From NCBI RefSeq assembly GCF_900113005.1, contig NZ_FONW01000003.1, positions 124,001 through 188,000 of the forward strand: DNA of 64,000 bases, in the 5' to 3' direction. Numbering within the stretch: the stretch's first letter is position 1; each line of letters begins with the position of its first letter. Made by a program: the position numbers and the translations under genes. This document shows, piece after piece, positions 16,886 to 24,426 of this stretch. Source of the DNA: Sunxiuqinia elliptica. GTDB taxonomy: Bacteria; Bacteroidota; Bacteroidia; Bacteroidales; Prolixibacteraceae. The notes under the pieces are model-generated. The model saw nothing but the letters and a program-made list of their open reading frames with translations. It ran no database searches and was not told the DNA's origin.

Positions 16886-18112
16886 ATGGAAAAAGTAATT
16901 GATCGATTTATTAGGTACGCAAAAGAGTATACCACTTCGGATCCGGAAAGTAAGACGTTTCCGAGTACAGCACGGCAGTTGGATTTTGCAGACAAACTGG
17001 TTGCCGAATTGAAGGAAATAGGTTTGCAGGAAGTTGAGAAAGATGCCAATGGATATGTGACGGCTACCTTACCTGCCAATACCGAAGAAAAATGCCCTGT
17101 GGTTGGTTTTGTTGCACATATGGACACCAGTCCTGATTTTTCCGGGGAGAACGTTAAACCTCAAATTCGGAAATACGAAGGTGGAGATATTGTATTAAAT
17201 GAAAAAGTAACCTTGTCACCAGCTCAGTTTCCCGATTTGTTGAATTACGTTGGACAGGAAATTATTACTACAGATGGCTCAACCTTGCTGGGAGCCGATG
17301 ATAAAGCCGGATTAGCTGAAATTATGACTGCTATGGCTTATTTGGTTGCTCATCCGGAAATCAGACATGGAAAAGTTCGCATATGTTTTACGCCCGATGA
17401 GGAAGTAGGGAAAGGTGCTGACCATTTCGATGTTGAAAAATTTGGAGCAAAGTTTGCTTACACCTTGGATGGTGGTGAGATTGGCGAATTAGAATATGAA
17501 AATTTCAATGCTGCCATGGCTAAGGTAACCATCAACGGAAGAAGCGTTCACCCGGGGGCTGCTAAAAACAAGATGATTAATGCCATTGAAGTTGGTTCAA
17601 AACTAATGAAAATGTTGCCGGCGCATGAGCGTCCGGAATACACCGAGAAATATGAAGGATTCTTCCACTGTGTCGGATTTCAAGGAAGTGTCGAACAATC
17701 CGTTTTGACTTTCATTATACGCGATCACGACAAAGATCTATTTGAGAAACGGAAGCTTCAAATGGAGCTGGCTTGCCGTTTCTTAAATGAAGAATTTGGT
17801 CAAGGGACAGTTGTTTTAGAGCAAGTTGACCAATACTACAACATGCGCGAAAAGGTTGAACCCGTTAAATACATTGTTGATTTGGCAGAAGAAGCAATGA
17901 CTGAACTGGGTATTTCGCCAAAGATCAAAGCAATTCGCGGAGGGACCGATGGTTCTCGCTTGTCCTACATGGGTTTGCCTTGTCCTAATATTTTTGCCGG
18001 GGGACATAACTTTCACGGACCGTACGAATATGTTCCGGTTCGATCAATGATTAAAGCTGTTGAAGTAGTCATCCGGATTTGCGAAAAAGTGGTTTACTTA
18101 AAAGATGCTTGA
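16886..18112 (+). CDS. pepT: Peptidase T (M20 family tripeptidase)
   Basis: 408 residues, cytoplasmic. It removes N-terminal residues from tripeptides with two zinc ions. Visible metal and catalytic motifs: AHMDTSPDFSG (His78, Asp80), LLGADDKAGLAE (Asp138/139), FTPDEEVGKGADHF (Glu172/173), the Asp of LDGGEIGELEYENFNA, and the final His of FAGGHNFHGPYEYVP. Length matches the family. The last eight bases overlap the start of tilS, so the two are translationally coupled. Confidence 0.96.
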   Translation: MEKVIDRFIRYAKEYTTSDPESKTFPSTARQLDFADKLVAELKEIGLQEVEKDANGYVTATLPANTEEKCPVVGFVAHMDTSPDFSGENVKPQIRKYEGGDIVLNEKVTLSPAQFPDLLNYVGQEIITTDGSTLLGADDKAGLAEIMTAMAYLVAHPEIRHGKVRICFTPDEEVGKGADHFDVEKFGAKFAYTLDGGEIGELEYENFNAAMAKVTINGRSVHPGAAKNKMINAIEVGSKLMKMLPAHERPEYTEKYEGFFHCVGFQGSVEQSVLTFIIRDHDKDLFEKRKLQMELACRFLNEEFGQGTVVLEQVDQYYNMREKVEPVKYIVDLAEEAMTELGISPKIKAIRGGTDGSRLSYMGLPCPNIFAGGHNFHGPYEYVPVRSMIKAVEVVIRICEKVVYLKDA

Positions 18113-19430
18113 AAAACTTAAAAACAATATTGCCCACGAACAATTGCTGACCTCGACTGACCGGCTGGTACTAGCGGTTAGTGGAGGTTGTGATTCAATG
18201 GTCATGCTCGATTTGTTTCGTCAAATGGAGCATGACTTTGTTGTGGCGCACTGTAACTTTAAATTGCGTGGTGCCGAATCGGATGGCGATGAAACCTTTT
18301 TGCGCGACTATTGTGGAGAACACGGCATCGAGCTATTTGTCCAAACATTTGAGACACGTGAATTCGCCGTTCAGGAGGGGATATCAATTGAAATGGCGGC
18401 CCGGGAATTGCGTTACCAATGGTTTTATGAACTACTTGATTCGCTTCAATACAATTACCTGTTAACGGCACATCACCAAGATGATCTGGTTGAAACCATG
18501 CTAATTAATTTAAGTAGGGGAACAGGGATTCGAGGCTTATCTGGTATCCATCCCCGGAAAGGACGATTGGTACGTCCTTTGCTATTTGCCTCGAGAAATG
18601 ATTTGGTAGCTTACGCCAATGAAAAGCAAGTTCCTTATCGTGAAGACTCAAGTAACAAAGAGTTTATTCACCAACGGAATTTGATTCGCCATCAAGTGCT
18701 GCCTTTACTGGAAACCATTAATCCAGCTTTTAAAGTGAATGCCGCAAAAACAGCGGCTATTTTAAAAGAAACGGAACTGGTTTTTAATGCCCGAATAGCA
18801 GAAGAACAAAGCCAGTTTTTAAGCAGAGAGGGAAAGCATTGCTTTTTAGCAATCGATTATTTAAAAGCCTCTTCTTACCCGGAAACCCTGCTGTTCGAGA
18901 CTTTAAAGTCTTTCGGGTTTACAGCTGACTTGGTGCAGGAAATCAACCAAGCACTTTATGCTGAGCCAGGAAAAGTGTTTTACTCAACAACTCATCGCCT
19001 GGTGAAAGACCGGAGCTATTTTATTTTGACTCCGCGTGAAGAGGAGTCGCTATCGCGCTACTACATCGAAAAAGATTGCTTAGAAATTGCTACTCCTATA
19101 AGATTAAGTTTTCAGCAATTGACCAATGATTCATCGTTTCAGTTCTCAAAGAATCGTTTAATTGCAGATCTTGACCTGGACTGTCTGGAGTTTCCGCTAG
19201 TCATAAAAAAGTGGGAGCAGGGCGAGTATTTTCAACCTTTGGGAATGACTGGTTTTAAAAAGTTAAGTGATTTCTTCATCGATCAAAAATTCTCCATTCC
19301 GGAGAAAGAAAACAGTTGGATTTTATACAGTGGAGGAAAGGTTGTTTGGGTAGTTGGCCACCGCATAGACAACCGATTTAAAATTATGCCTGAAACCCAA
19401 TCAGTCATTCGTATACAGCTTTTTGAATGA
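18105..19430 (+). CDS. tilS: tRNA(Ile)-lysidine synthase
   Basis: 441 residues, cytoplasmic. It converts C34 of the tRNA-Ile CAU anticodon to lysidine, which changes both charging and decoding. The N-terminal PP-loop ATPase has the SGGCDS motif (about residues 24-30) and the LLTAHHQDDLVETMLINLSRGTG motif. The C-terminal substrate-binding domain is present (EQGEYFQPLGM, KLSDFFIDQKF, VVWVVGHRIDNRFKI). It starts inside pepT, eight bases before that gene's stop. About 120 bp separate it from the next gene. Confidence 0.96.
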   Translation: MLEKLKNNIAHEQLLTSTDRLVLAVSGGCDSMVMLDLFRQMEHDFVVAHCNFKLRGAESDGDETFLRDYCGEHGIELFVQTFETREFAVQEGISIEMAARELRYQWFYELLDSLQYNYLLTAHHQDDLVETMLINLSRGTGIRGLSGIHPRKGRLVRPLLFASRNDLVAYANEKQVPYREDSSNKEFIHQRNLIRHQVLPLLETINPAFKVNAAKTAAILKETELVFNARIAEEQSQFLSREGKHCFLAIDYLKASSYPETLLFETLKSFGFTADLVQEINQALYAEPGKVFYSTTHRLVKDRSYFILTPREEESLSRYYIEKDCLEIATPIRLSFQQLTNDSSFQFSKNRLIADLDLDCLEFPLVIKKWEQGEYFQPLGMTGFKKLSDFFIDQKFSIPEKENSWILYSGGKVVWVVGHRIDNRFKIMPETQSVIRIQLFE

Positions 19431-19486
19431 GTATTTCTGGGGCGGTGCTTAACTCATTCCAAATAAAAAAATACCAACATCTTGGG

Positions 19487-19518
19487 ATTGTGAGGCAGCA
19501 CCTGTGAATTTATTTTTG
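19487..19518 (+). promoter_or_regulatory. Candidate promoter for the porin/FMN-binding pair
   Basis: ATTG (19487-19490) and TATTTTTG (19511-19518, exact TAnnTTTG) are separated by 20 bp, matching the Bacteroidota housekeeping promoter. The start codon at 19553 lies 34 bp downstream. Confidence 0.55.
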
Positions 19519-19552
19519 CGCACATTAATCATTTATTATTTAATGTGTTGCT

Positions 19553-20713
19553 ATGAGAAAGAGATTATTACTTATCCTGATGCTGGCTGGGATAACAGCA
19601 TCGTATGTAAACGGGCAGAATGCAGCCGAGTCGTTGTTGAACTCTGAAAGTAAACTAAGCATTGGCGGATATGCTCAAATTGATTATAATCAGCCGCTTT
19701 CGTCAGATGTTCATCAGAATGGTAAGATGGACATTCATCGTTTGGTCATGTTGTTTGCTTATCGCTTTAATGACCGGACTCAGTTTGTTACTGAGGTTGA
19801 ATACGAACACGTAAAAGAGGTGTATGTTGAGCAAGCTTTCCTGAATTACCGCATTAATCCTTGGTTAAACTTCAGAGGAGGTTTGTTGCTGATTCCAATG
19901 GGGATCATTAATGAATACCATGAACCAGCTACTTATAATGGGGTAGAGCGTCCGAATTTGGATAGCAAAATTGTTCCTTCAACCTGGCGTGAAATTGGTG
20001 CTGGATTCACTGGAAATGTGCAGAACCTGAACTTGAAATACCAACTGTATGTGGTGAATGGATTTAAGAGCTATGATGATGGAGGTATTTTGCGGGGGAG
20101 CGATGCTTTCCGTAAAGGACGCCAAAAAGGAGCTGAGTCTATTTTGACACATCCAAACTTATCAGCCAAGATTGACTACTACGGAGTTCCGGGGTTGAAA
20201 TTGGGATTGAGTGGTTACTTTGGCGAAACACAAACCAGTCTTTACGACGGCATTGCTAAAGATGACAGTGCTTTAGAAGCCAAGGCTGACTCCTCAGTTA
20301 TTGGGATGAACATGGTTGGATTGGACGGACGTTATTCAATCGATGGTTGGGTATTCCGTGGACAATTGAATTATGCTTCTTTATCGAATACCAATCAGTA
20401 CAATGCTTTTACGGGTAAAGACGTTGGCAGCGAATTATTTGGCTACTATTTGGAAGCTGGTTACGATTTGTTGAATGGCCAAAAGACAGAGCAAAAACTG
20501 GTTCCTTTTGTTCGCTACGAAAAGTACAATACGCACAAAGCAGTAGATGGAATTGAGAAGAACCTGGCTTATGACCGTACTGATATCACCGCTGGTATTG
20601 GTTGGTGGTTGGCACAAGGCGCTGTCCTAAAAGCAGACATGCAGTGGTTTGGCAATGAAGCCACCGATGATTTTGAAACACAATTGAACCTTGGAATTGG
20701 GATATGGTTCTAA
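19553..20713 (+). CDS. Outer membrane porin-like beta-barrel (phosphate-selective porin O/P-like)
   Basis: 386 residues with a signal peptide (core LLLILMLAGITASYV, cut near VNGQ). The mature protein begins with SKLSIGGYAQIDYNQP and alternates strands and turns, with the trait of the OprO/P-like family: DIHRLVMLFAYRFNDRTQFVTEVEYEHV, FLNYRINPWLNFRGGLLLIPMGIINEYHEP, and a C-terminus ending in Phe (LNLGIGIWF). It likely sits in the outer membrane as a passive channel. The gene overlaps the following FMN-binding-domain gene by 10 bp, so the two are translationally coupled and probably functionally linked. Substrate unknown. Confidence 0.85.
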   Translation: MRKRLLLILMLAGITASYVNGQNAAESLLNSESKLSIGGYAQIDYNQPLSSDVHQNGKMDIHRLVMLFAYRFNDRTQFVTEVEYEHVKEVYVEQAFLNYRINPWLNFRGGLLLIPMGIINEYHEPATYNGVERPNLDSKIVPSTWREIGAGFTGNVQNLNLKYQLYVVNGFKSYDDGGILRGSDAFRKGRQKGAESILTHPNLSAKIDYYGVPGLKLGLSGYFGETQTSLYDGIAKDDSALEAKADSSVIGMNMVGLDGRYSIDGWVFRGQLNYASLSNTNQYNAFTGKDVGSELFGYYLEAGYDLLNGQKTEQKLVPFVRYEKYNTHKAVDGIEKNLAYDRTDITAGIGWWLAQGAVLKADMQWFGNEATDDFETQLNLGIGIWF

Positions 20714-21225
20714 AAAAGATAATGATAGCAATGCTTGGCTTGTTGTTGATGACAACGAGTCAAGCTCAGCTTTTTGGAGCTGACGATGCAACATCCAAGA
20801 AGTTGGTTAAACTGTTGTCGAAAGAATTACATGTTGACCGCTCAGACTTGGAGTTCGAGAAAGTATCAACAGCAGAGTGCCTCCAAACAGAACAAGTCGA
20901 GTCTGTTTTGCGGGTATACAAAGCAGGAAAGCCAACTGGCTTTGTCGTGTCGGCAATTGGAAAAGGCCGGTATGATCAGTTTAACTACTTGGTTTATTAC
21001 AACGAAGACCGGGAAGTCAAGCTGGTGAACGTTACAGCCTACTTCTCTGATCACGGAAATGAAATTACCTCAAAACGCTGGCTAAAGCAGTTTAATGGTT
21101 ACGATGGCGGAGATCTAGACTATGGCGACGAAGTACAGGCCATTTCAGGAGCAACTTTATCGGCAAGTTCAATCGTAAAAGGCATTCGCGAAATCACCAT
21201 CTTATTGCAAGATTGTAATTTGTAG
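20704..21225 (+). CDS. Exported FMN-binding domain protein with covalent flavinylation motif
   Basis: 173 residues with a Sec signal peptide (core IMIAMLGLLLMTTSQA). The C-terminal part is an FMN-binding (RnfG/NqrC-type) domain: FVVSAIGKGRYDQFNYLVYYN, then VQAISGATLSASSIVKGI. The SGAT motif (Ser148-Thr151) is the site where the transferase ApbE attaches FMN to Thr in this family. The protein would carry a flavin outside the cytoplasmic membrane, as in flavin-based extracellular electron transfer or respiratory proteins. It overlaps the upstream porin gene by 10 bp. No membrane anchor besides the signal peptide is seen, and no ApbE gene lies in this window. Confidence 0.82.
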   Translation: MVLKKIMIAMLGLLLMTTSQAQLFGADDATSKKLVKLLSKELHVDRSDLEFEKVSTAECLQTEQVESVLRVYKAGKPTGFVVSAIGKGRYDQFNYLVYYNEDREVKLVNVTAYFSDHGNEITSKRWLKQFNGYDGGDLDYGDEVQAISGATLSASSIVKGIREITILLQDCNL

Positions 21226-21276
21226 TTCCTTTTCTCTCCCTACTAGATTAGAACTCAGAAAAGCTCCCAAAGTAGA

Positions 21277-21302
21277 GTTCCCACCTTCGGAGAAGTGGGG
21301 AC
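21277..21302. terminator. Hairpin between convergent genes, possible bidirectional terminator
   Basis: GTTCCCAC and GTGGGGAC (21277-21284, 21295-21302) pair around an inner CTTC/GAAG stem; T-rich sequence follows on the plus strand. It lies between the FMN-binding gene and the convergent araC-type gene. Confidence 0.5.
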
Positions 21303-21338
21303 TTGATTTTCTAATGCTACCTACCCATAATTAAGCGT

Positions 21339-21361
21339 CTTTCCGAACTTGTTTCGGAAAG
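21339..21361. repeat. Perfect 9-bp inverted repeat in the convergent intergenic region
   Basis: CTTTCCGAA (21339-21347) and TTCGGAAAG (21353-21361) form a perfect stem with a 5-nt loop. It has no T tract on either side, so it is not a classical terminator. It may be an operator, a processing site or a leftover of an old insertion. Confidence 0.5.
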
Positions 21362-21504
21362 TGTCAGTAAGTAGTTTACATTATCCATCTCTTGCTTACC
21401 ATCATCGCGAACAACGTGAGGCGACCTCTTAATTACTTTCTGACCACCGATCACCACCACTCTTAAGCTGCCCCTTAGATTTCGTTGCAATCTGTTATTG
21501 CCTG

Positions 21505-22377
21505 CTAACTACTGCTGGACCAAAGCTGTCGATACTCTTTTGGCGTTTTACTTGTAATTCCTTTAAAAGTGCGATTAAAATTTGAGAGATTGTTAAATCC
21601 GCATTCAAAAGCCACTTCTGCAATATTCTTATCTGTTTGCGAAAGCAATTTACAGGCTTCTGATATTCTTAATTCATTGATGTAGTTGATGACTGATTTT
21701 CCAGTTTTGCGCTTAAAAAAGTTAGAAAAAGCAGAAATACTCATGTTAAACTTGCTTGCAATATCATCTAGCGTTAGTTTTTGAGTATAGTTTCGGGCTA
21801 TATAATCAAGGGTTTGAGTAATTCGATTGAGAGAGCTTTTTTTATCGATATTTTGAAAAGAAGATGAAGCTAACAAGTTTGAACTTTGATCGGCTGCAAG
21901 ATTATGCAGTATTGTTAAGATGGAAATTAGCCGGTGAAATCCATATTTCGCATCAGGTAACTGAGTTAAAGCTTTCCTGTTCTTTTGGGCTACCTCATCC
22001 GAAAAAGAAATCCCCCGTTGGGCCAACTCCAACATGCTTGAAATATGCTGAAACTCCGGAAAGTAATTGATGTAGCTAACAAAATCCAATCCAAACTGAA
22101 TAACTACAGCTCTGACAGGGTGCGTCGCTGGATTTTCTATGAAAATTTCATTGTTTTGCCAGGTATGCGGAAGTTTACTCCCTACCAATACCAAATCTCC
22201 TTCCTTGAAAGGTTCTATAGAGTCACCAACATATCTTGTTCCAAAGCTCTTTTCGATATAGATAAGCTCATACTCATCGTGAAAATGCATGGGCATCATA
22301 AAGTGCTGACTTTTATTCCAACGAGTGATAATTAAACTTTCAGGAGTAATTGAAACTTTTTCATATAGCATTTTCAT
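21505..22377 (-). CDS. Cupin-type AraC family transcriptional regulator
   Basis: 290 residues, cytoplasmic. The N-terminal half is an AraC-type cupin (MPMHFHDEYELIYIEKSFG, then FKEGDLVLVGSKLPHTWQNNE), which in sugar-responsive members binds the inducer. The C-terminal 100 residues are a double helix-turn-helix: KLTLDDIASKFNMSISAFSNFFKRKTGKSVINYINELRISEACKLLSQTDKNIAEVAFECGFNNLSNFNRTFK, in the order typical of HTH_18. The gene is divergent from the sigma factor at the head of the polysaccharide locus, and a 67-bp element with AraC-like half-sites begins 24 bp from its start codon. It is the best candidate to bind that element and its second copy at 49519. Inducer is unknown; a sugar released by the locus is likely. 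Confidence 0.92.
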   Translation of the reverse strand: MKMLYEKVSITPESLIITRWNKSQHFMMPMHFHDEYELIYIEKSFGTRYVGDSIEPFKEGDLVLVGSKLPHTWQNNEIFIENPATHPVRAVVIQFGLDFVSYINYFPEFQHISSMLELAQRGISFSDEVAQKNRKALTQLPDAKYGFHRLISILTILHNLAADQSSNLLASSSFQNIDKKSSLNRITQTLDYIARNYTQKLTLDDIASKFNMSISAFSNFFKRKTGKSVINYINELRISEACKLLSQTDKNIAEVAFECGFNNLSNFNRTFKGITSKTPKEYRQLWSSSS

Positions 22378-22400
22378 ACCATTCTTTTGCGTTTTTGAAT

Positions 22401-22467
22401 GTGAAAATAGTATTATAAATCGAAAAAATCCTACTTGATTTCAAATACCTGCCCCTTTAAGTTTGTT
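22401..22467 (+). promoter_or_regulatory. Conserved promoter/operator element, copy A (before the ECF sigma gene)
   Basis: Aligned with copy B (49519-49585) it matches at 53 of 67 positions without gaps. It contains a plus-strand promoter: CTTG at 22434-22437, a 20-bp spacer, and TAAGTTTG at 22458-22465. Upstream lies GTGAAAATAGTA. The half-site equivalents are ATAGTAT (22407-22413) and ATCCTAC (22428-22434), 21 bp apart. It would start transcription near 22472, about 165 bp before the sigma gene, while its far end abuts the divergent araC-type gene. Confidence 0.7.
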
Positions 22468-22635
22468 CGTCTATAAATAGGATTGCATGGATGCTATAAA
22501 AGCAACAGGAAAAGTAGACTAAACTAAGTTGTGTTTAATACTATGCTTTTATGCTTCAGCGATGAAGATACTGTTTAATTGTATTGCGTTTTTTATCAAT
22601 CAGCTTCATTTTTTTGATGCAAAATTTGAATCAAT

Positions 22636-23217
22636 TTGAGTACTCTTAAAGAAAGGGAGTTATTACTGAAGTTATCTAATGGCGACCAACTGGCTTACGG
22701 AGTAATATTTAGATTGTACTATAACCGTCTATTTTATTTTGCACGACACTATTTGAATGATCATGAGGTGGCTCAGGATGTTGTGCAAGATGTATTTTCT
22801 GATATATGGGAAGATCATCATAAATTTTCCAAGGTGAGAAATCTTTCCTCTTGGTTACATACTTTATGTAAAAATCAATGTTTAAAGAAGATTGATCATA
22901 TTAAGGTGATGCAGAAACATGAAAGGTCATTAAAATATAGGGAACTACTTATCGCCCAAGGAGCACTTCGTGACTTAGATACATCTCCGGTTGCCTTTAA
23001 CGAAATTAGTGAGATTATAGATAAAACACTAAGACAGATTCCGAAGCAGACAAGGCTGATATTTGAGATGAGTCGCAATGAGAATAAAAAGAACCGAGAG
23101 ATTGCAAAAGAGTTGAATATTTCTCAGAAAACAGTGGAGGCCAATATCTCAAAAGCACTCAAATTGCTTCGAAAATCTCTTCACCATTACCTTCCATTCT
23201 TACTCTTTCTAATATAG
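22636..23217 (+). CDS. ECF-type RNA polymerase sigma-70 factor
   Basis: 193 residues. The start is a TTG: there is an in-frame stop three codons upstream and no ATG before region 2. Region 2 contains LYYNRLFYFARHYLNDHEVAQDVVQDVFSDIWE and region 4 contains RNENKKNREIAKELNISQKTVEANISKALKLLRK. This is the Bacteroidota ECF type that directs transcription of SusC/SusD genes after release from a FecR-like anti-sigma factor. The next gene is that anti-sigma factor, followed by an STN-bearing SusC, the standard trans-envelope signalling trio. The promoter element copy A lies upstream. A leader of about 165 bp precedes it and holds only an 11-codon ORF. Confidence 0.93.
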   Translation: MSTLKERELLLKLSNGDQLAYGVIFRLYYNRLFYFARHYLNDHEVAQDVVQDVFSDIWEDHHKFSKVRNLSSWLHTLCKNQCLKKIDHIKVMQKHERSLKYRELLIAQGALRDLDTSPVAFNEISEIIDKTLRQIPKQTRLIFEMSRNENKKNREIAKELNISQKTVEANISKALKLLRKSLHHYLPFLLFLI

Positions 23218-23352
23218 CCACTGAAATTAGATGATAATTTTTATTGCATGTAGTGTGCAGACTATTAGTTCATTGGTGTGTAGATGAAAAAAAATCTTCT
23301 TTTCTGATAGGGTAAATAACCATTAACCGTACTTACTTACAAACACCTGTTC

Positions 23353-24324
23353 ATGGACAACAAAAAATTAAAACAATATACACTAAATCAAATTTCAAAT
23401 CCGTCAGAACTAGAAGAAGTCATTCAATGGATTGAAGCAACTCCCGAGAATAGAAGTGAGTATAATCGACTTAAGAATTGTTGGGCTTATGCCTCTTTCT
23501 GCAATTATGATGACTTACCACAGAAAAGTATAAGAAAGCGATCTGTTGAACGAATGCTTTCGTTAAAGGTATTCAGATATGCCGCTGTTTTTACATTGGC
23601 TTTTATTCTAGGAGGAATGTCCATCTACTTCATAGAAGGTTCTCATCAAGAACTTGCCGTTAACGAAGTAATTGTTCCTTTAGGAGAAAATGCCCAAGTA
23701 ATATTGCCAGACCAAACACATGTTTGGTTGAATTCAGGCACTCGTTTTAAATATCCGTCAAACTTTACTGGAAAGAATCGAGATGTCGAGTTGTTCGGAG
23801 AAGCCTATTTTGATGTAGAACATGACTTGGGTCGTCCTTTTCGTGTAATGACTGAAAATCTTACTGTGAAAGTCCTTGGCACTCAGTTTAATATTGAAGC
23901 TTTAAATGATAAGGACGAAGTGAATATTACGCTGATTGAGGGAAAGGTTAATTTGCAGACCAATAAAGGTCAATCTATCGTGGAATTAAAACCTAATCAG
24001 AATGCCGTTTACAATTCAAAAAGCAACGAGTTGGATGTGCAATCTGTTGATGTTGAATACTATACTTCTTGGACAAAAGGAATTATGCTGTTCAGAGATG
24101 AAAAGTTGGCTGATATTGCTGATCGTTTAGAGCGTTGTTATAATGTCTTTATTGAGTTTGACGATGAAGCTTCAAAAGAAATCAAATTTTCTGGATCAAT
24201 ATTGAGAAACAAGCCAATTAATCAAATTTTGGATATCCTCAAATTTACGTCAAACTTAGAGTATACAATTACAATAAGACACGAAAAACCGAATATTATT
24301 CATTTAAAAAAGAAGCCTATGTGA
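23353..24324 (+). CDS. FecR family anti-sigma factor
   Basis: 323 residues. The first 70 or so are cytoplasmic and would hold the ECF sigma factor. One transmembrane helix is at about 75-95 (AAVFTLAFILGGMSIYFI). The periplasmic FecR domain follows (VIVPLGENAQVILPDQTHVWLNSGTRFKYPSNFTG, then VELFGEAYFDVEHDLGRPFRV), and a C-terminal DUF4974-like domain (KLADIADRLERCYNVFIEF) completes the family's usual layout. It receives the signal from the STN domain of the SusC encoded next and releases or inhibits the sigma factor of the preceding gene. Length is normal. Confidence 0.94.
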   Translation: MDNKKLKQYTLNQISNPSELEEVIQWIEATPENRSEYNRLKNCWAYASFCNYDDLPQKSIRKRSVERMLSLKVFRYAAVFTLAFILGGMSIYFIEGSHQELAVNEVIVPLGENAQVILPDQTHVWLNSGTRFKYPSNFTGKNRDVELFGEAYFDVEHDLGRPFRVMTENLTVKVLGTQFNIEALNDKDEVNITLIEGKVNLQTNKGQSIVELKPNQNAVYNSKSNELDVQSVDVEYYTSWTKGIMLFRDEKLADIADRLERCYNVFIEFDDEASKEIKFSGSILRNKPINQILDILKFTSNLEYTITIRHEKPNIIHLKKKPM

Positions 24325-24332
24325 ACTAGAAA

Positions 24333-24399
24333 GGATCGGAAAATATTGGAAGTATTTCCCGACCCTGTTAATTAGAGTTTAATCTTCTGCCCGAAGATT
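24333..24399 (+). promoter_or_regulatory. Two hairpins in the leader of susC-1
   Basis: An imperfect stem spans 24333-24364 (GGATCGG... with ...CCCGACC) and a second 7-bp stem pairs 24381-24387 with 24393-24399. They sit between the FecR gene and susC-1. They could attenuate or stabilise the susC message. Confidence 0.35.
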
Positions 24400-24426
24400 T
24401 GTATTAATTTCTAACATCTCAAATTT

